This document shows positions 6,507 through 12,312 of a DNA stretch of 20,073 nucleotides, piece by piece. This DNA is from Solirubrobacterales bacterium (GTDB taxonomy: Bacteria; Actinomycetota; Thermoleophilia; Solirubrobacterales; Solirubrobacteraceae), in contig QHBV01000139.1 in the NCBI GenBank assembly GCA_003244035.1, forward strand, positions 889 through 20,961. Reading direction: 5' to 3'. A program made the position numbers and the translations under genes. Every line of letters starts with the position of its first letter. Position 1 is the stretch's first letter. The notes beneath the pieces are model-generated. The model had not been told where the DNA came from. It was given only the letters and a program-made list of their open reading frames with translations, and did no database searches.

Positions 6507-7811
6507 GTGCGCACGACCGCCGAGCTCGCCAGCGCCGATCGAGCCCACCTCTGGCACCCGTTCACCCAGCAGCAGGGCTGGTGCTCGGAGGAACTCCCGA
6601 TCGTGGTAGACCACGCCGAGGGCACCCACCTCTATGACACCGACGGGAACAGCTACCTCGACGGGGTCTCGTCGCTGTGGTGCAACGTCCACGGCCACCG
6701 TCATCCGACGATCGACGCCGCCGTGCGCGCCCAGCTCGACCGCGTCGCGCACTGCACGATGCTCGGCCTCTCCCACGAGCCCGCGATCGAGCTCGCCGAG
6801 CGCCTGATCGCGATCGCGCCCGCCGGGCTGCGCCGGGTGTTCTACTCCGACAGCGGCTCGGCAGCCGTCGAGGTTGCGCTGAAGATGGCGTTCCAGTGGT
6901 GGGCGCAGCGCGGCGAGCCGCAGCGAACCGGCTTCGTCTGCCTCGAGAACGCCTACCACGGCGACACGCTCGGCGCGGTCGCGGTCGGTGGCATCGAGCA
7001 GTTCCACTCGCTGTATCGCCCGCTCCTGTTCGAGTCCTGGCAGGCGCGCGCGGGCGATGCCGGCCACCTCTCCGAGCTGCTCGAACGCCACGGCGATCGA
7101 GTCGCGGCGGTGATCGTCGAGCCGCTGGTGCAGGGAGCGGCGGGGATGCTGATGGCGCCGGAGGGCTACCTCCACCGGGTGCGCGAGTGCTGCGACGCGC
7201 ATGGTGTCCTGCTGATCTGTGACGAGGTCGCGACCGGGCTCGGGCGGACAGGACGCATGTTCGCCTGCCAGCACGAAGAGGTCACCCCTGACCTGCTGTG
7301 TGTCGGCAAGGGCCTGACCGGCGGTTACCTCCCGCTCGCGGCTACGCTCGCCACCGAGCGAATCTATGAAGGCTTTCTTGGTGCAGCGGAGGATCAGCGG
7401 ACCTTCTTCCACGGCCACACCTACACGGGCAACCCGCTCGCCTGCGCCGCCGCGATCGCGACGCTCGAGACGTTCGAGCGCGAGCGCACGCTGGAGCTGC
7501 TTGCGCCCAAGGCGCAGCTGCTTGCGGACCTGCTCGCTCACCAGGTCGCCGTGCTCCCTGGGGTCGCCGAGGTGCGCCAGCGTGGGTTCATGGTCGGCAT
7601 CGAGCTGACGGCGCGACCGTCCCACGAGCAGACCGCCCGCCGCGTGACGCTCGCCGCCCGGCGCGCAGGCGCGATCATCCGGCCACTCGGCGATGTGATC
7701 GTGTTGATGCCCGCCCTGGCGATGTCCGAGCGGGATCTCCGGCGTCTCGTCGCGATCACCGCGACGGCGATCGCGGATTCGACGCACGGCCGGCTGCCAG
7801 CGGCGGTATAG
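6507..7811 (+). CDS. bioA: 7,8-diaminopelargonate aminotransferase (possibly lysine-using, BioK type)
   Basis: A class III PLP aminotransferase that converts 7-keto-8-aminopelargonate to 7,8-diaminopelargonate, the step between BioF and BioD. The 434-residue protein has LWHPFTQQ at 15-22, DGVSSLWCNVHGH at 52-64, YSDSGSAAVEVALKMA at 113-128, CDEVATGLGRTG at 238-249 (Asp239 for the PLP pyridine nitrogen), CVGKGLTGGYLPLA at 265-278 (Lys268 as Schiff base) and TFFHGHTYTGNPL. At the position where SAM-using enzymes have HPYT/S (Tyr17 of E. coli), this protein has HPFT. As I recall, Bacillus subtilis BioA/BioK, which uses lysine as amino donor, also has PFT there, and the whole protein resembles the Bacillus type closely. 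The start is GTG, with a -10 box 6 bases upstream. It is separated from bioBFD by two unrelated genes. Confidence 0.95.
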   Translation: MRTTAELASADRAHLWHPFTQQQGWCSEELPIVVDHAEGTHLYDTDGNSYLDGVSSLWCNVHGHRHPTIDAAVRAQLDRVAHCTMLGLSHEPAIELAERLIAIAPAGLRRVFYSDSGSAAVEVALKMAFQWWAQRGEPQRTGFVCLENAYHGDTLGAVAVGGIEQFHSLYRPLLFESWQARAGDAGHLSELLERHGDRVAAVIVEPLVQGAAGMLMAPEGYLHRVRECCDAHGVLLICDEVATGLGRTGRMFACQHEEVTPDLLCVGKGLTGGYLPLAATLATERIYEGFLGAAEDQRTFFHGHTYTGNPLACAAAIATLETFERERTLELLAPKAQLLADLLAHQVAVLPGVAEVRQRGFMVGIELTARPSHEQTARRVTLAARRAGAIIRPLGDVIVLMPALAMSERDLRRLVAITATAIADSTHGRLPAAV

Positions 7812-7827
7812 GAGCCTGGAGCGGGTG

Positions 7828-7863
7828 GTCCGTGATCGTGTCCTGCGGGCCACGATCACGGAC
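7828..7863. terminator. Strong bidirectional hairpin terminator
   Basis: GTCCGTGATCGTG (7828-7840) and CACGATCACGGAC (7851-7863) form a perfect 13-bp stem with a 10-base loop. It lies 16 bases after the bioA stop and 16 bases before the stop of the minus-strand rubredoxin gene, so it can end both transcripts. There is no U-tract. Confidence 0.8.
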
Positions 7864-7879
7864 GGCGCCGATCGCGCAG

Positions 7880-8041
7880 CTACTCCGCGTATCGCGAGAA
7901 GTCCCGCTTGCGCGCTCCGCAGACCGGGCAGAACCACGTCTCGGGAATGTCCTCGAACTCGGTGCCGGGTGGTATCCCACCGTCCGGGTCACCTTCGGCG
8001 GGGTCATAGATGAACCCGCATGATTCGCACATCCATTTCAT
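7880..8041 (-). CDS. Rubredoxin
   Basis: A 53-residue cytosolic electron carrier with one Fe(Cys)4 site. The ligands are Cys5 and Cys8 (CESCG) and Cys38 and Cys41 (CPVCG), at the standard spacing. The conserved aromatic and loop residues are also present: IYDPAEGDPDGGIPPGT and FEDIPETWFCP. Length equals that of ordinary rubredoxins, so nothing is missing. The ATG at 8041-8039 is chosen because the frame upstream has no rubredoxin-like residues and a TAGCCT -10 box lies 7 bases before it, predicting a leaderless mRNA. The partner is unknown; rubredoxins serve alkane hydroxylases, peroxide or superoxide reductases and other oxidoreductases, none of which is adjacent. It diverges from the VOC-fold gene and converges on bioA. 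Confidence 0.95.
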   Translation of the reverse strand: MKWMCESCGFIYDPAEGDPDGGIPPGTEFEDIPETWFCPVCGARKRDFSRYAE

Positions 8042-8048
8042 TGCCGCA

Positions 8049-8054
8049 AGGCTA
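8049..8054 (-). promoter_or_regulatory. -10 box TAGCCT for a predicted leaderless rubredoxin transcript
   Basis: On the minus strand TAGCCT (8054-8049) is followed by 7 bases (TGCGGCA) and the ATG of rubredoxin. There is no Shine-Dalgarno in the gap. Confidence 0.45.
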
Positions 8055-8118
8055 CCGGCTCGGACCGGCGCGCGGCCTATGCGCTCGGCCGGCCCCGGGC
8101 ATGGGCCCGAGCGCTGGC

Positions 8119-8124
8119 TAGAGT
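8119..8124 (+). promoter_or_regulatory. -10 box TAGAGT upstream of the VOC-fold gene
   Basis: TAGAGT would start transcription near 8131, giving a leader of about 30 bases with the AGGAGG at 8152-8157. The same TAGAGTGCC word precedes the ECF sigma gene at 10557. Initiation here excludes the earlier in-frame ATG codons. Confidence 0.4.
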
Positions 8125-8151
8125 GCCTTCCGCAGCTCCCGTCCCACGCCC

Positions 8152-8157
8152 AGGAGG
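8152..8157 (+). promoter_or_regulatory. Ribosome binding site AGGAGG that points to a CTG start
   Basis: A perfect AGGAGG lies 5 bases before an in-frame CTG at 8163. The next in-frame candidate, TTG at 8181, would be 23 bases away, and no ATG or GTG occurs in frame near it. Confidence 0.75.
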
Positions 8158-8162
8158 AATCA

Positions 8163-8558
8163 CTGTCCCCAACCGCGTCCTTGATCAGCGGCGTCGACTT
8201 CGTATCGCTGCCCACGCGTAACCTCGCCGCCGCGATGACGTTCTATGGCGAGACGCTGGGCCTGCCTCGCTCGATGTACATCGAGGGCAAGCCATTTGCC
8301 GAGTTCGAGACCGGGAACCTAACGGTCGGTGTGATCGAGCCCGAAAAGATGGGGCTCGAGTACGCCCCCAGCCGCAACCACGTCGCCCTGCACGTCGATG
8401 ACGTCGCGGCCGCGCGCGCGACGCTGGAGGCTCGTGGCGTGAGCTTCGAGGGCGAGACGTTCGACACCGGCGTGTGCCACATGGCGTTCTTCTACGACCC
8501 CGACGGCAACGCGCTGATGCTGCACCACCGCTACGCCCCGCGCGAGGCGCAGGCATAG
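8163..8558 (+). CDS. VOC-fold (glyoxalase/bleomycin-resistance/dioxygenase superfamily) protein, apparent CTG start
   Basis: The 131-residue product has two beta-alpha-beta-beta-beta halves typical of the vicinal oxygen chelate fold: DFVSLPTRNLAAAMTFYGETLGLP at about 12-35, NHVALHVDDVAAARATLEARGV at about 72-93 and FFYDPDGNALMLHHRY at about 109-124. His73 could be a metal ligand. The usual first-strand His (here DFVSL) and the terminal Glu after DPDGN (here NALML) are not where expected, so the metal site, if any, is atypical. I cannot tell a lyase from a dioxygenase or a binding protein. The start is inferred from AGGAGG 5 bases before CTG. The 3' end abuts three tandem hairpin repeats and the gene converges on the ZIP transporter. 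Confidence 0.85.
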   Translation: MSPTASLISGVDFVSLPTRNLAAAMTFYGETLGLPRSMYIEGKPFAEFETGNLTVGVIEPEKMGLEYAPSRNHVALHVDDVAAARATLEARGVSFEGETFDTGVCHMAFFYDPDGNALMLHHRYAPREAQA

Positions 8559-8645
8559 GCCGCGCTCGCGGCTGCTGCCAGGTCAAGGCCGCGCTCGCGG
8601 CTGCTGCCAGGTCAAGGCCGCGTTCGCGGCTGCTGCCGAGGTGAA
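8558..8645. repeat. Three tandem 29-30-bp repeats, each a hairpin, between convergent genes
   Basis: Copies lie at 8558-8586, 8587-8615 and 8616-8645. Copies 1 and 2 are identical over 29 bases; copy 3 has C-to-T, C-to-G and a one-base insertion. Each contains GCCGCG-CT-CGCGGC (loop CT, or TT in copy 3), a perfect 6-bp hairpin. The array begins on the last base of the VOC stop codon and ends 11 bases before the ZIP stop. It probably serves as a terminator array in both directions and arose by local duplication. Confidence 0.85.
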
Positions 8646-8656
8646 GGGGTCGGCGT

Positions 8657-9520
8657 CTAGCCCCCGCCGTAGGTCACGACCAGGTCGGTCACCACGCCGA
8701 TGAGAAATCCGGCGGTGATCATCAACAGCCCCAGCTCGCGGTGCCCGTAGCGGCGCATCGCATTCCAGACCTCGCCGATTACGTACAGGATCGCACCACC
8801 CGCGATCGCGTAGAAGGCGAGCTCGAGCGGTTGGCTCGTGACCGCGTAGCCGACGACCGAGCCCAGGAACGTCGGACCGCCGCTGACCAGCCCCGCGAGG
8901 CCAAGCCACCGCCACGAGGGCCTGACGTTCCCGAGCGGCCCGACGATGCCGAAGCCCTCGGTCGCGTTGTGCAGCGCGAACCCGATGATCAGCACCGTCG
9001 CCAAGCTGATCGCCCCCGCCCTCGCCGAGACGCCGATCGCGAGTCCCTCCGCGAAGTTGTGCACACCGATCGCCGCAGCAATCGTGAGCCCGGTGCGCAA
9101 TGCTCGCCGTCTACTCGCGTCGAGCTCGAGCGCGATCGAGTCCGCCTCGGCACCCCCCACCGCGGTCGCGCCGGCGCCTCCCGCAATCGGCGGGGTGCGC
9201 GCACCGGTCGGGCGCATCCGCCGCTCGAGCGTCGCCAGTCCGGCGCTACCAGCGGCGAAACCACCACCGAACAGCGCGACGAGCCAGATCAGGTAGGCGA
9301 GCGAGTCGTGGTGCTGCTTGACCGCCGTGAGCGCGACGTCGACGATCGAGATTCCATGCGAGAGGACGTCCACGAAGATGAACGCCAGCACTCCGACGGA
9401 GAACATCGCCAGCGCGACCCGTCCCCGGGTGGAGATCAGTCGCAGGCGCCCGATCGGGAGTCCGATGTAGATCGTCAAGCCGGCGAGGGCGCCGAGCGTT
9501 ACGGTCTGTGCGAACGACAC
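8657..9520 (-). CDS. ZIP-family divalent metal transporter
   Basis: An integral membrane protein for uptake of Zn2+, Fe2+ or Mn2+ into the cytoplasm. The 287-residue product has about eight hydrophobic spans. The two metal-binding helices of the ZIP family are clear: HNFAEGLAIG at 154-163 and HNATEGFGI at 184-192, each with the His-Asn-x-x-Glu-Gly core. A third acidic residue lies in YVIGEVWN (Glu250). The loop between spans 3 and 4 (about residues 100-140) is Gly/Ala-rich and lacks the His cluster found in many ZIPs. The GTG start at 9520-9518 (MSFAQTV) is preceded by two 20-bp copies of its own start region and, further up, by an 18-bp palindrome, suggesting metal-dependent repression. Metal preference cannot be read directly. 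Confidence 0.9.
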   Translation of the reverse strand: MSFAQTVTLGALAGLTIYIGLPIGRLRLISTRGRVALAMFSVGVLAFIFVDVLSHGISIVDVALTAVKQHHDSLAYLIWLVALFGGGFAAGSAGLATLERRMRPTGARTPPIAGGAGATAVGGAEADSIALELDASRRRALRTGLTIAAAIGVHNFAEGLAIGVSARAGAISLATVLIIGFALHNATEGFGIVGPLGNVRPSWRWLGLAGLVSGGPTFLGSVVGYAVTSQPLELAFYAIAGGAILYVIGEVWNAMRRYGHRELGLLMITAGFLIGVVTDLVVTYGGG

Positions 9521-9560
9521 TGTGTTTAGGCGAGCGACACTGTGTTTAGGCGAGCGACAC
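9521..9560 (-). repeat. Two perfect 20-bp tandem copies of the ZIP start region
   Basis: TGTGTTTAGGCGAGCGACAC occurs at 9521-9540 and 9541-9560, and CGACAC at 9515-9520 continues the pattern. Read on the minus strand each copy is GTG TCG CTC GCC TAA ACACA, a four-codon reading frame with a stop. The true gene begins GTG TCG TTC GCA. Each copy therefore reproduces the start and first codons of ZIP and closes them with TAA. Confidence 0.85.
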
Positions 9561-9575
9561 GGGTGGGCGTAGAAC

Positions 9576-9593
9576 GGTTAGGGAACCCTAACC
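9576..9593. promoter_or_regulatory. 18-bp perfect palindrome, probable operator of the ZIP gene
   Basis: GGTTAGGGAACCCTAACC is a perfect palindrome 55 bases upstream of the ZIP start. Its minus strand contains TAGGGT, a TANNNT -10-like word, so a bound repressor could block the promoter. The half-sites GGTTAG/CTAACC and TTAGG/CCTAA resemble those of DtxR/IdeR-type metal regulators (TTAGGTTAGGCTAACCTAA), but the spacing differs. It does not resemble a Zur box. Confidence 0.55.
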
Positions 9594-9633
9594 TGGTTGC
9601 CGCGGCGGAGCCTACCACGTCAGGCAAGCGTAA

Positions 9634-9650
9634 GACCAACCAAGTTGGTC
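9634..9650. terminator. Hairpin downstream of ccdA
   Basis: GACCAAC (9634-9640) and GTTGGTC (9644-9650) pair perfectly with a 3-base loop. It lies 70 bases past the ccdA stop on the minus strand and before the ZIP control region, so it is a candidate ccdA terminator. It lacks a U-tract. Confidence 0.4.
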
Positions 9651-9719
9651 GGAGATCGTTTCGTCGTGCGTTGGATTACCGCTCAGCTTCGATCGCCATC
9701 AGCGAGCGCGCGGCATGAG

Positions 9720-10451
9720 TTAGGTGTCCGCGTTGAAGTCCGGCAGACCCAGGCCTTGCAGCCAGTTGTTGACCGTGATGTTCAGCTGCGTGAACTCGCC
9801 GGTCCAGATCAGCACCCCCATCCCGATCAGGACGATCCCGCCGGCACCCATCACCATCGGATAATGGCGCTTGACCATCGCAAACGCCGAGGTCGCGGTC
9901 CCGAAGGCGACCCCCGTCAGGAGGAATGGAACGCCGAGGCCGGCGCAGTAGACCGCGAGCAGCAGCGCTCCGTGCGCGGCCGAACCGGATGCGCCCGCGG
10001 CCGTCACGATCGCCCCCAGCGTCGGGCCGGTGCACGGCGTCCAGGCGAGGGCGAAGGCGGCGCCGGTCAGCACGGGTCCACCGCGCCCGGCGCGCTCCAT
10101 CAGCCGACCCACGTGCCACTCCCTGCTCAGGCGCGGGACGAGCGGCGCGAGCACGAACAAGCCGCCCATCAGCACGATCACGGCCCCGCTGATCTTCAAT
10201 GCCGCCGGACCCGTGAGCGCGCCATGCAATGCCTGCTGACCGAGTAGGCCGAGCGCAATGAAGATCGCCGAGAAGCTCGCGACGAACGCGAGGCTCGGCC
10301 CGAGCACTCTCCGGGCGCGAATCTCTGCCGGCGCGACACCCGCGACCGCCGAGATGTAGCCGGGGACGAGCGGCAGCACGCAGGGAGACAGGAACGAGAT
10401 CAGCCCCGCGCCGAATGCCACCGGAATGCCGATGCCCGAGGCAGGGTCCAT
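9720..10451 (-). CDS. ccdA: CcdA-type thiol-disulfide (cytochrome c biogenesis) membrane protein
   Basis: A polytopic protein that carries reducing equivalents from cytoplasmic thioredoxin across the membrane to extracytoplasmic thiol proteins. The 243-residue product has about six spans and the two conserved cysteines of the family in their usual Pro-rich settings: Cys24 in FLSPCVLPLVPGY and Cys140 in WTPCTGPTLGAI. Length matches the short CcdA form without the extra domains of DsbD. A last segment (NITVNNWLQGLGLPDFNADT) ends outside the membrane. The ATG at 10451-10449 has a short GGAG 3 bases before it and a TAACCT -10 box. No ResB, ResC, heme lyase or thioredoxin-like partner lies in the window, so the target (cytochrome c maturation or another oxidised protein) is open. 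Confidence 0.92.
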   Translation of the reverse strand: MDPASGIGIPVAFGAGLISFLSPCVLPLVPGYISAVAGVAPAEIRARRVLGPSLAFVASFSAIFIALGLLGQQALHGALTGPAALKISGAVIVLMGGLFVLAPLVPRLSREWHVGRLMERAGRGGPVLTGAAFALAWTPCTGPTLGAIVTAAGASGSAAHGALLLAVYCAGLGVPFLLTGVAFGTATSAFAMVKRHYPMVMGAGGIVLIGMGVLIWTGEFTQLNITVNNWLQGLGLPDFNADT

Positions 10452-10460
10452 CGCTCCAGG

Positions 10461-10466
10461 AGGTTA
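10461..10466 (-). promoter_or_regulatory. -10 box TAACCT of ccdA
   Basis: On the minus strand TAACCT (10466-10461) ends 9 bases before the ccdA ATG, predicting a leader of only a few bases. It lies in the divergent gap shared with the ECF sigma gene. Confidence 0.35.
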
Positions 10467-10556
10467 GCGGCGACCAGGGCCCGGTGGGGGGCGGTGCAGC
10501 CCCAGCGCGGCCGGCTCCCGTCAGATCCACTTGCGTCGGTCGACTTCCCGGTGCGT

Positions 10557-10562
10557 TAGAGT
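10557..10562 (+). promoter_or_regulatory. -10 box TAGAGT of the first ECF sigma gene
   Basis: TAGAGT at 10557-10562 matches TANNNT; TTGCGT at 10531-10536 is a possible -35, but the 20-base spacer is long. GGAGAGGA at 10566-10573, 7 bases before the ATG, is a good ribosome binding site, but it begins only 4 bases after the box. The transcript start is therefore uncertain. Confidence 0.3.
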
Positions 10563-10580
10563 GCCGGAGAGGACCCGCAC

Positions 10581-12080
10581 ATGGAAGCCTCCGCTCTCCA
10601 AGCACCGGCCGGGCTGACCCGCAGTCGGATCTCGATCGGGGCGTCGTTGCTCCGCCTTCGCTCCGACGAGCAGCTCGTCGCGCTGTTCCGCGCCGGTCAC
10701 GACGAAGCCTTCTGCGCGATCCATGACCGCTACCGGCAGCGGCTGCTGGCCTACACGCGTCAGATGCTGTCGCGCCAGGATGCCGAAGACGCGTTGCAGG
10801 AGGTGTTCGTGCGAGCCTACGCCGGCCTGCGGGCGAATCGGCGGGAGCTGGCTCTGCGAGCCTGGTTGTATCGGGTCGCGCACAACCGCTGTATCGACGA
10901 GCTGCGCCGTCCCCTCGCTCCCGCACCAGAGGTGCTCGACCTGGTGCGCCCCCCGATTCAAGACCCAGTCGCTCAGGCCGAGCAGCGCGAGGTGCTCAGG
11001 CGCCTGATCGCCGATGTTCAGCGGCTGCCCGAACAGCAACGCTCGGCGCTGCTGATGCGTGAGCTCGGCGGGATGAGCTACCACGAGCTGGCGGACGCGC
11101 TTGGCGTCTCGGTGCCGGCCGTGAAGTCGCTGCTCGTCCGGGCGCGCGGCGGAATCGTCCAATCGCTGTGCGCGCGCGAGACCGCCTGCTCGGCGATCCG
11201 CGACGAGTTGACGCTCGCGCACGATCGAGGCGTGCGCCCGAACGCCACGGCCAAGCGCCACCTGCGCGATTGCGCGGGATGCCGCCAGTTCCGCCACGAG
11301 ATCCGCGGCGCGAGCCGCCAGCTGGCAGCGTTTGCGCCCGCCGTCGGGCCACTCGGGCTGGTTGCCAAGCTGCTCGGGCTCGGGGGCGGCTCCGGCGGCA
11401 GCGTGGCGGCGGGGGGAGGCGCAGCTGCGACTGGCGCCGTCGCCGGGACTGGCGGCGCGCTCGCAACCGGTGGACTGCTCGGTGCCGCGACCGGCACTCA
11501 CATTGCGGCGCTGCTCGCGGCCGCTGTCTTGACAGCGGGCGGCGCGGTCGAGATCCAGCATTCGATCTCGGCGCCGGTCAGGCACCCGGCAGGCCACCGT
11601 GCCGACGCAGCGGCTGGCGCGAGTGAGCCGGGCAGGTCGATCGGCAAGCCCGGTCTTGACTCGGGGCGAGTCTCGGCAGCCTCCACCCCATCGGCGCGAG
11701 GGCGACTGGCTGCGACCGCACCCAGATCCGTACGCGGGGCCGCGCGCGGCGGCCCTGGGAGCCCGCCGGCGGCAAAGTCCTCGTCGCGCACGAGCGGCGC
11801 TCCGGCCGATTTCATCGGTGCAGCGGGCCAGCTTGTCGGCCCGGGTGGCGTCGGGTCGACCACTGCCACGCCGCTCGGCGACGGCCCTGCAACGCCCGGC
11901 CCCGGCTCGTCGACCAGTGGCGACGCCGGCGCACGCCCGAGCACTTCGGGCTCGCAGCAGAGCGGCACGCAGTCCAACAACCAATCGAGCTCAGGTCTGC
12001 TCCAGAACCCCTTGCCGGGTCTCTCGGGTGGCGGTCCCCAGAGCTCGGCGCCAGGCTCTGGTTCTCCCACCGTCAGCTGA
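10581..12080 (+). CDS. ECF sigma factor fused to zinc-binding anti-sigma-like motif, membrane span and low-complexity tail
   Basis: The 499-residue protein begins with a complete ECF sigma factor. Region 2 (about 27-110) has DEAFCAIHDRY, DAEDALQEVFVRAY and AWLYRVAHNRCIDELRR; region 4 (about 135-195) has LPEQQRSALLMRELGGMSYHELADALGVSVPAVKSLLVRAR, a typical helix-turn-helix. Next comes an anti-sigma zinc motif: Cys203, then H227-LRD-C231-AG-C234 (HxxxCxxC). A Gly/Ala-rich stretch leads to one hydrophobic span near 304-322 (THIAALLAAAVLTAGGAV). The remaining 175 residues are Ser/Gly/Pro/Thr-rich and should lie outside the cytoplasm. Sigma factor and regulator are thus one membrane-tethered chain, so activation presumably needs a conformational change or proteolysis. 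GGAGAGGA 7 bases upstream supports the ATG. A paralogue converges from the right; no separate anti-sigma gene is present. Confidence 0.9.
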   Translation: MEASALQAPAGLTRSRISIGASLLRLRSDEQLVALFRAGHDEAFCAIHDRYRQRLLAYTRQMLSRQDAEDALQEVFVRAYAGLRANRRELALRAWLYRVAHNRCIDELRRPLAPAPEVLDLVRPPIQDPVAQAEQREVLRRLIADVQRLPEQQRSALLMRELGGMSYHELADALGVSVPAVKSLLVRARGGIVQSLCARETACSAIRDELTLAHDRGVRPNATAKRHLRDCAGCRQFRHEIRGASRQLAAFAPAVGPLGLVAKLLGLGGGSGGSVAAGGGAAATGAVAGTGGALATGGLLGAATGTHIAALLAAAVLTAGGAVEIQHSISAPVRHPAGHRADAAAGASEPGRSIGKPGLDSGRVSAASTPSARGRLAATAPRSVRGAARGGPGSPPAAKSSSRTSGAPADFIGAAGQLVGPGGVGSTTATPLGDGPATPGPGSSTSGDAGARPSTSGSQQSGTQSNNQSSSGLLQNPLPGLSGGGPQSSAPGSGSPTVS

Positions 12081-12093
12081 CCATGCCGAGTCG

Positions 12094-12118
12094 GCCACCT
12101 CTCCCGCGACGAGGTGGC
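12094..12118 (+). terminator. Hairpin terminator after the first ECF sigma gene
   Basis: GCCACCTC (12094-12101) and GAGGTGGC (12111-12118) form a perfect 8-bp stem with a 9-base loop, 13 bases past the TGA at 12080. A second small hairpin, CAGTC-GAT-GACTG (12121-12133), follows directly. Either could also stop transcription from the minus-strand tRNA. Confidence 0.6.
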
Positions 12119-12184
12119 AGCAGTCGATGACTGCCCTAGCCGTGGTACTCGGCTTGCGCTGAGCCGCCGAACCAACGGTCTACA

Positions 12185-12258
12185 TCGGGGCGCGCGGATT
12201 TGAACCGCGGACCTCACCGACCCGAACGGTGCGCGCTACCAGGCTGCGCCACGCCCCG
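12185..12258 (-). tRNA. tRNA-Pro, anticodon CGG
   Basis: Read on the minus strand the 74 bases fold as a standard cloverleaf. The acceptor arm CGGGGCG/CGCCCCG has discriminator A; the D arm is GCGC-AGCCTGGTA-GCGC; the anticodon arm CACCG-TTCGGGT-CGGTG carries CGG (12224-12222). The T arm is CGCGG-TTCAAAT-CCGCG. The first base C1 paired to G72 is typical of proline tRNAs. The CCA end is not encoded. It reads CCG codons, which are frequent in this GC-rich DNA. It sits between the 3' ends of two convergent ECF sigma genes. Confidence 0.96.
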
Positions 12259-12291
12259 ATCGTCCCAGTATCCCACAGGCAGTGCGCTCGA

Positions 12292-12307
12292 GGCGCGCGC
12301 TCGCGCC
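12292..12307 (-). terminator. Short hairpin after the second ECF sigma gene
   Basis: GGCGCG (12292-12297) and CGCGCC (12302-12307) form a 6-bp stem with a 4-base loop 5 bases past the stop of the minus-strand sigma gene. It would separate that transcript from the tRNA downstream. The tRNA then needs its own promoter; GATACT, 8 bases before its 5' end, is a weak candidate. Confidence 0.4.
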
Positions 12308-12312
12308 ACCGG

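Noticed and set aside
8558..8645. Possible CRISPR array
   Set aside because: The units abut with no spacers and no cas genes are present; it is a plain tandem hairpin repeat.
12185..12258. Integrated element at the tRNA-Pro
   Set aside because: No integrase, no duplicated tRNA 3' end and no composition change were seen on either side.
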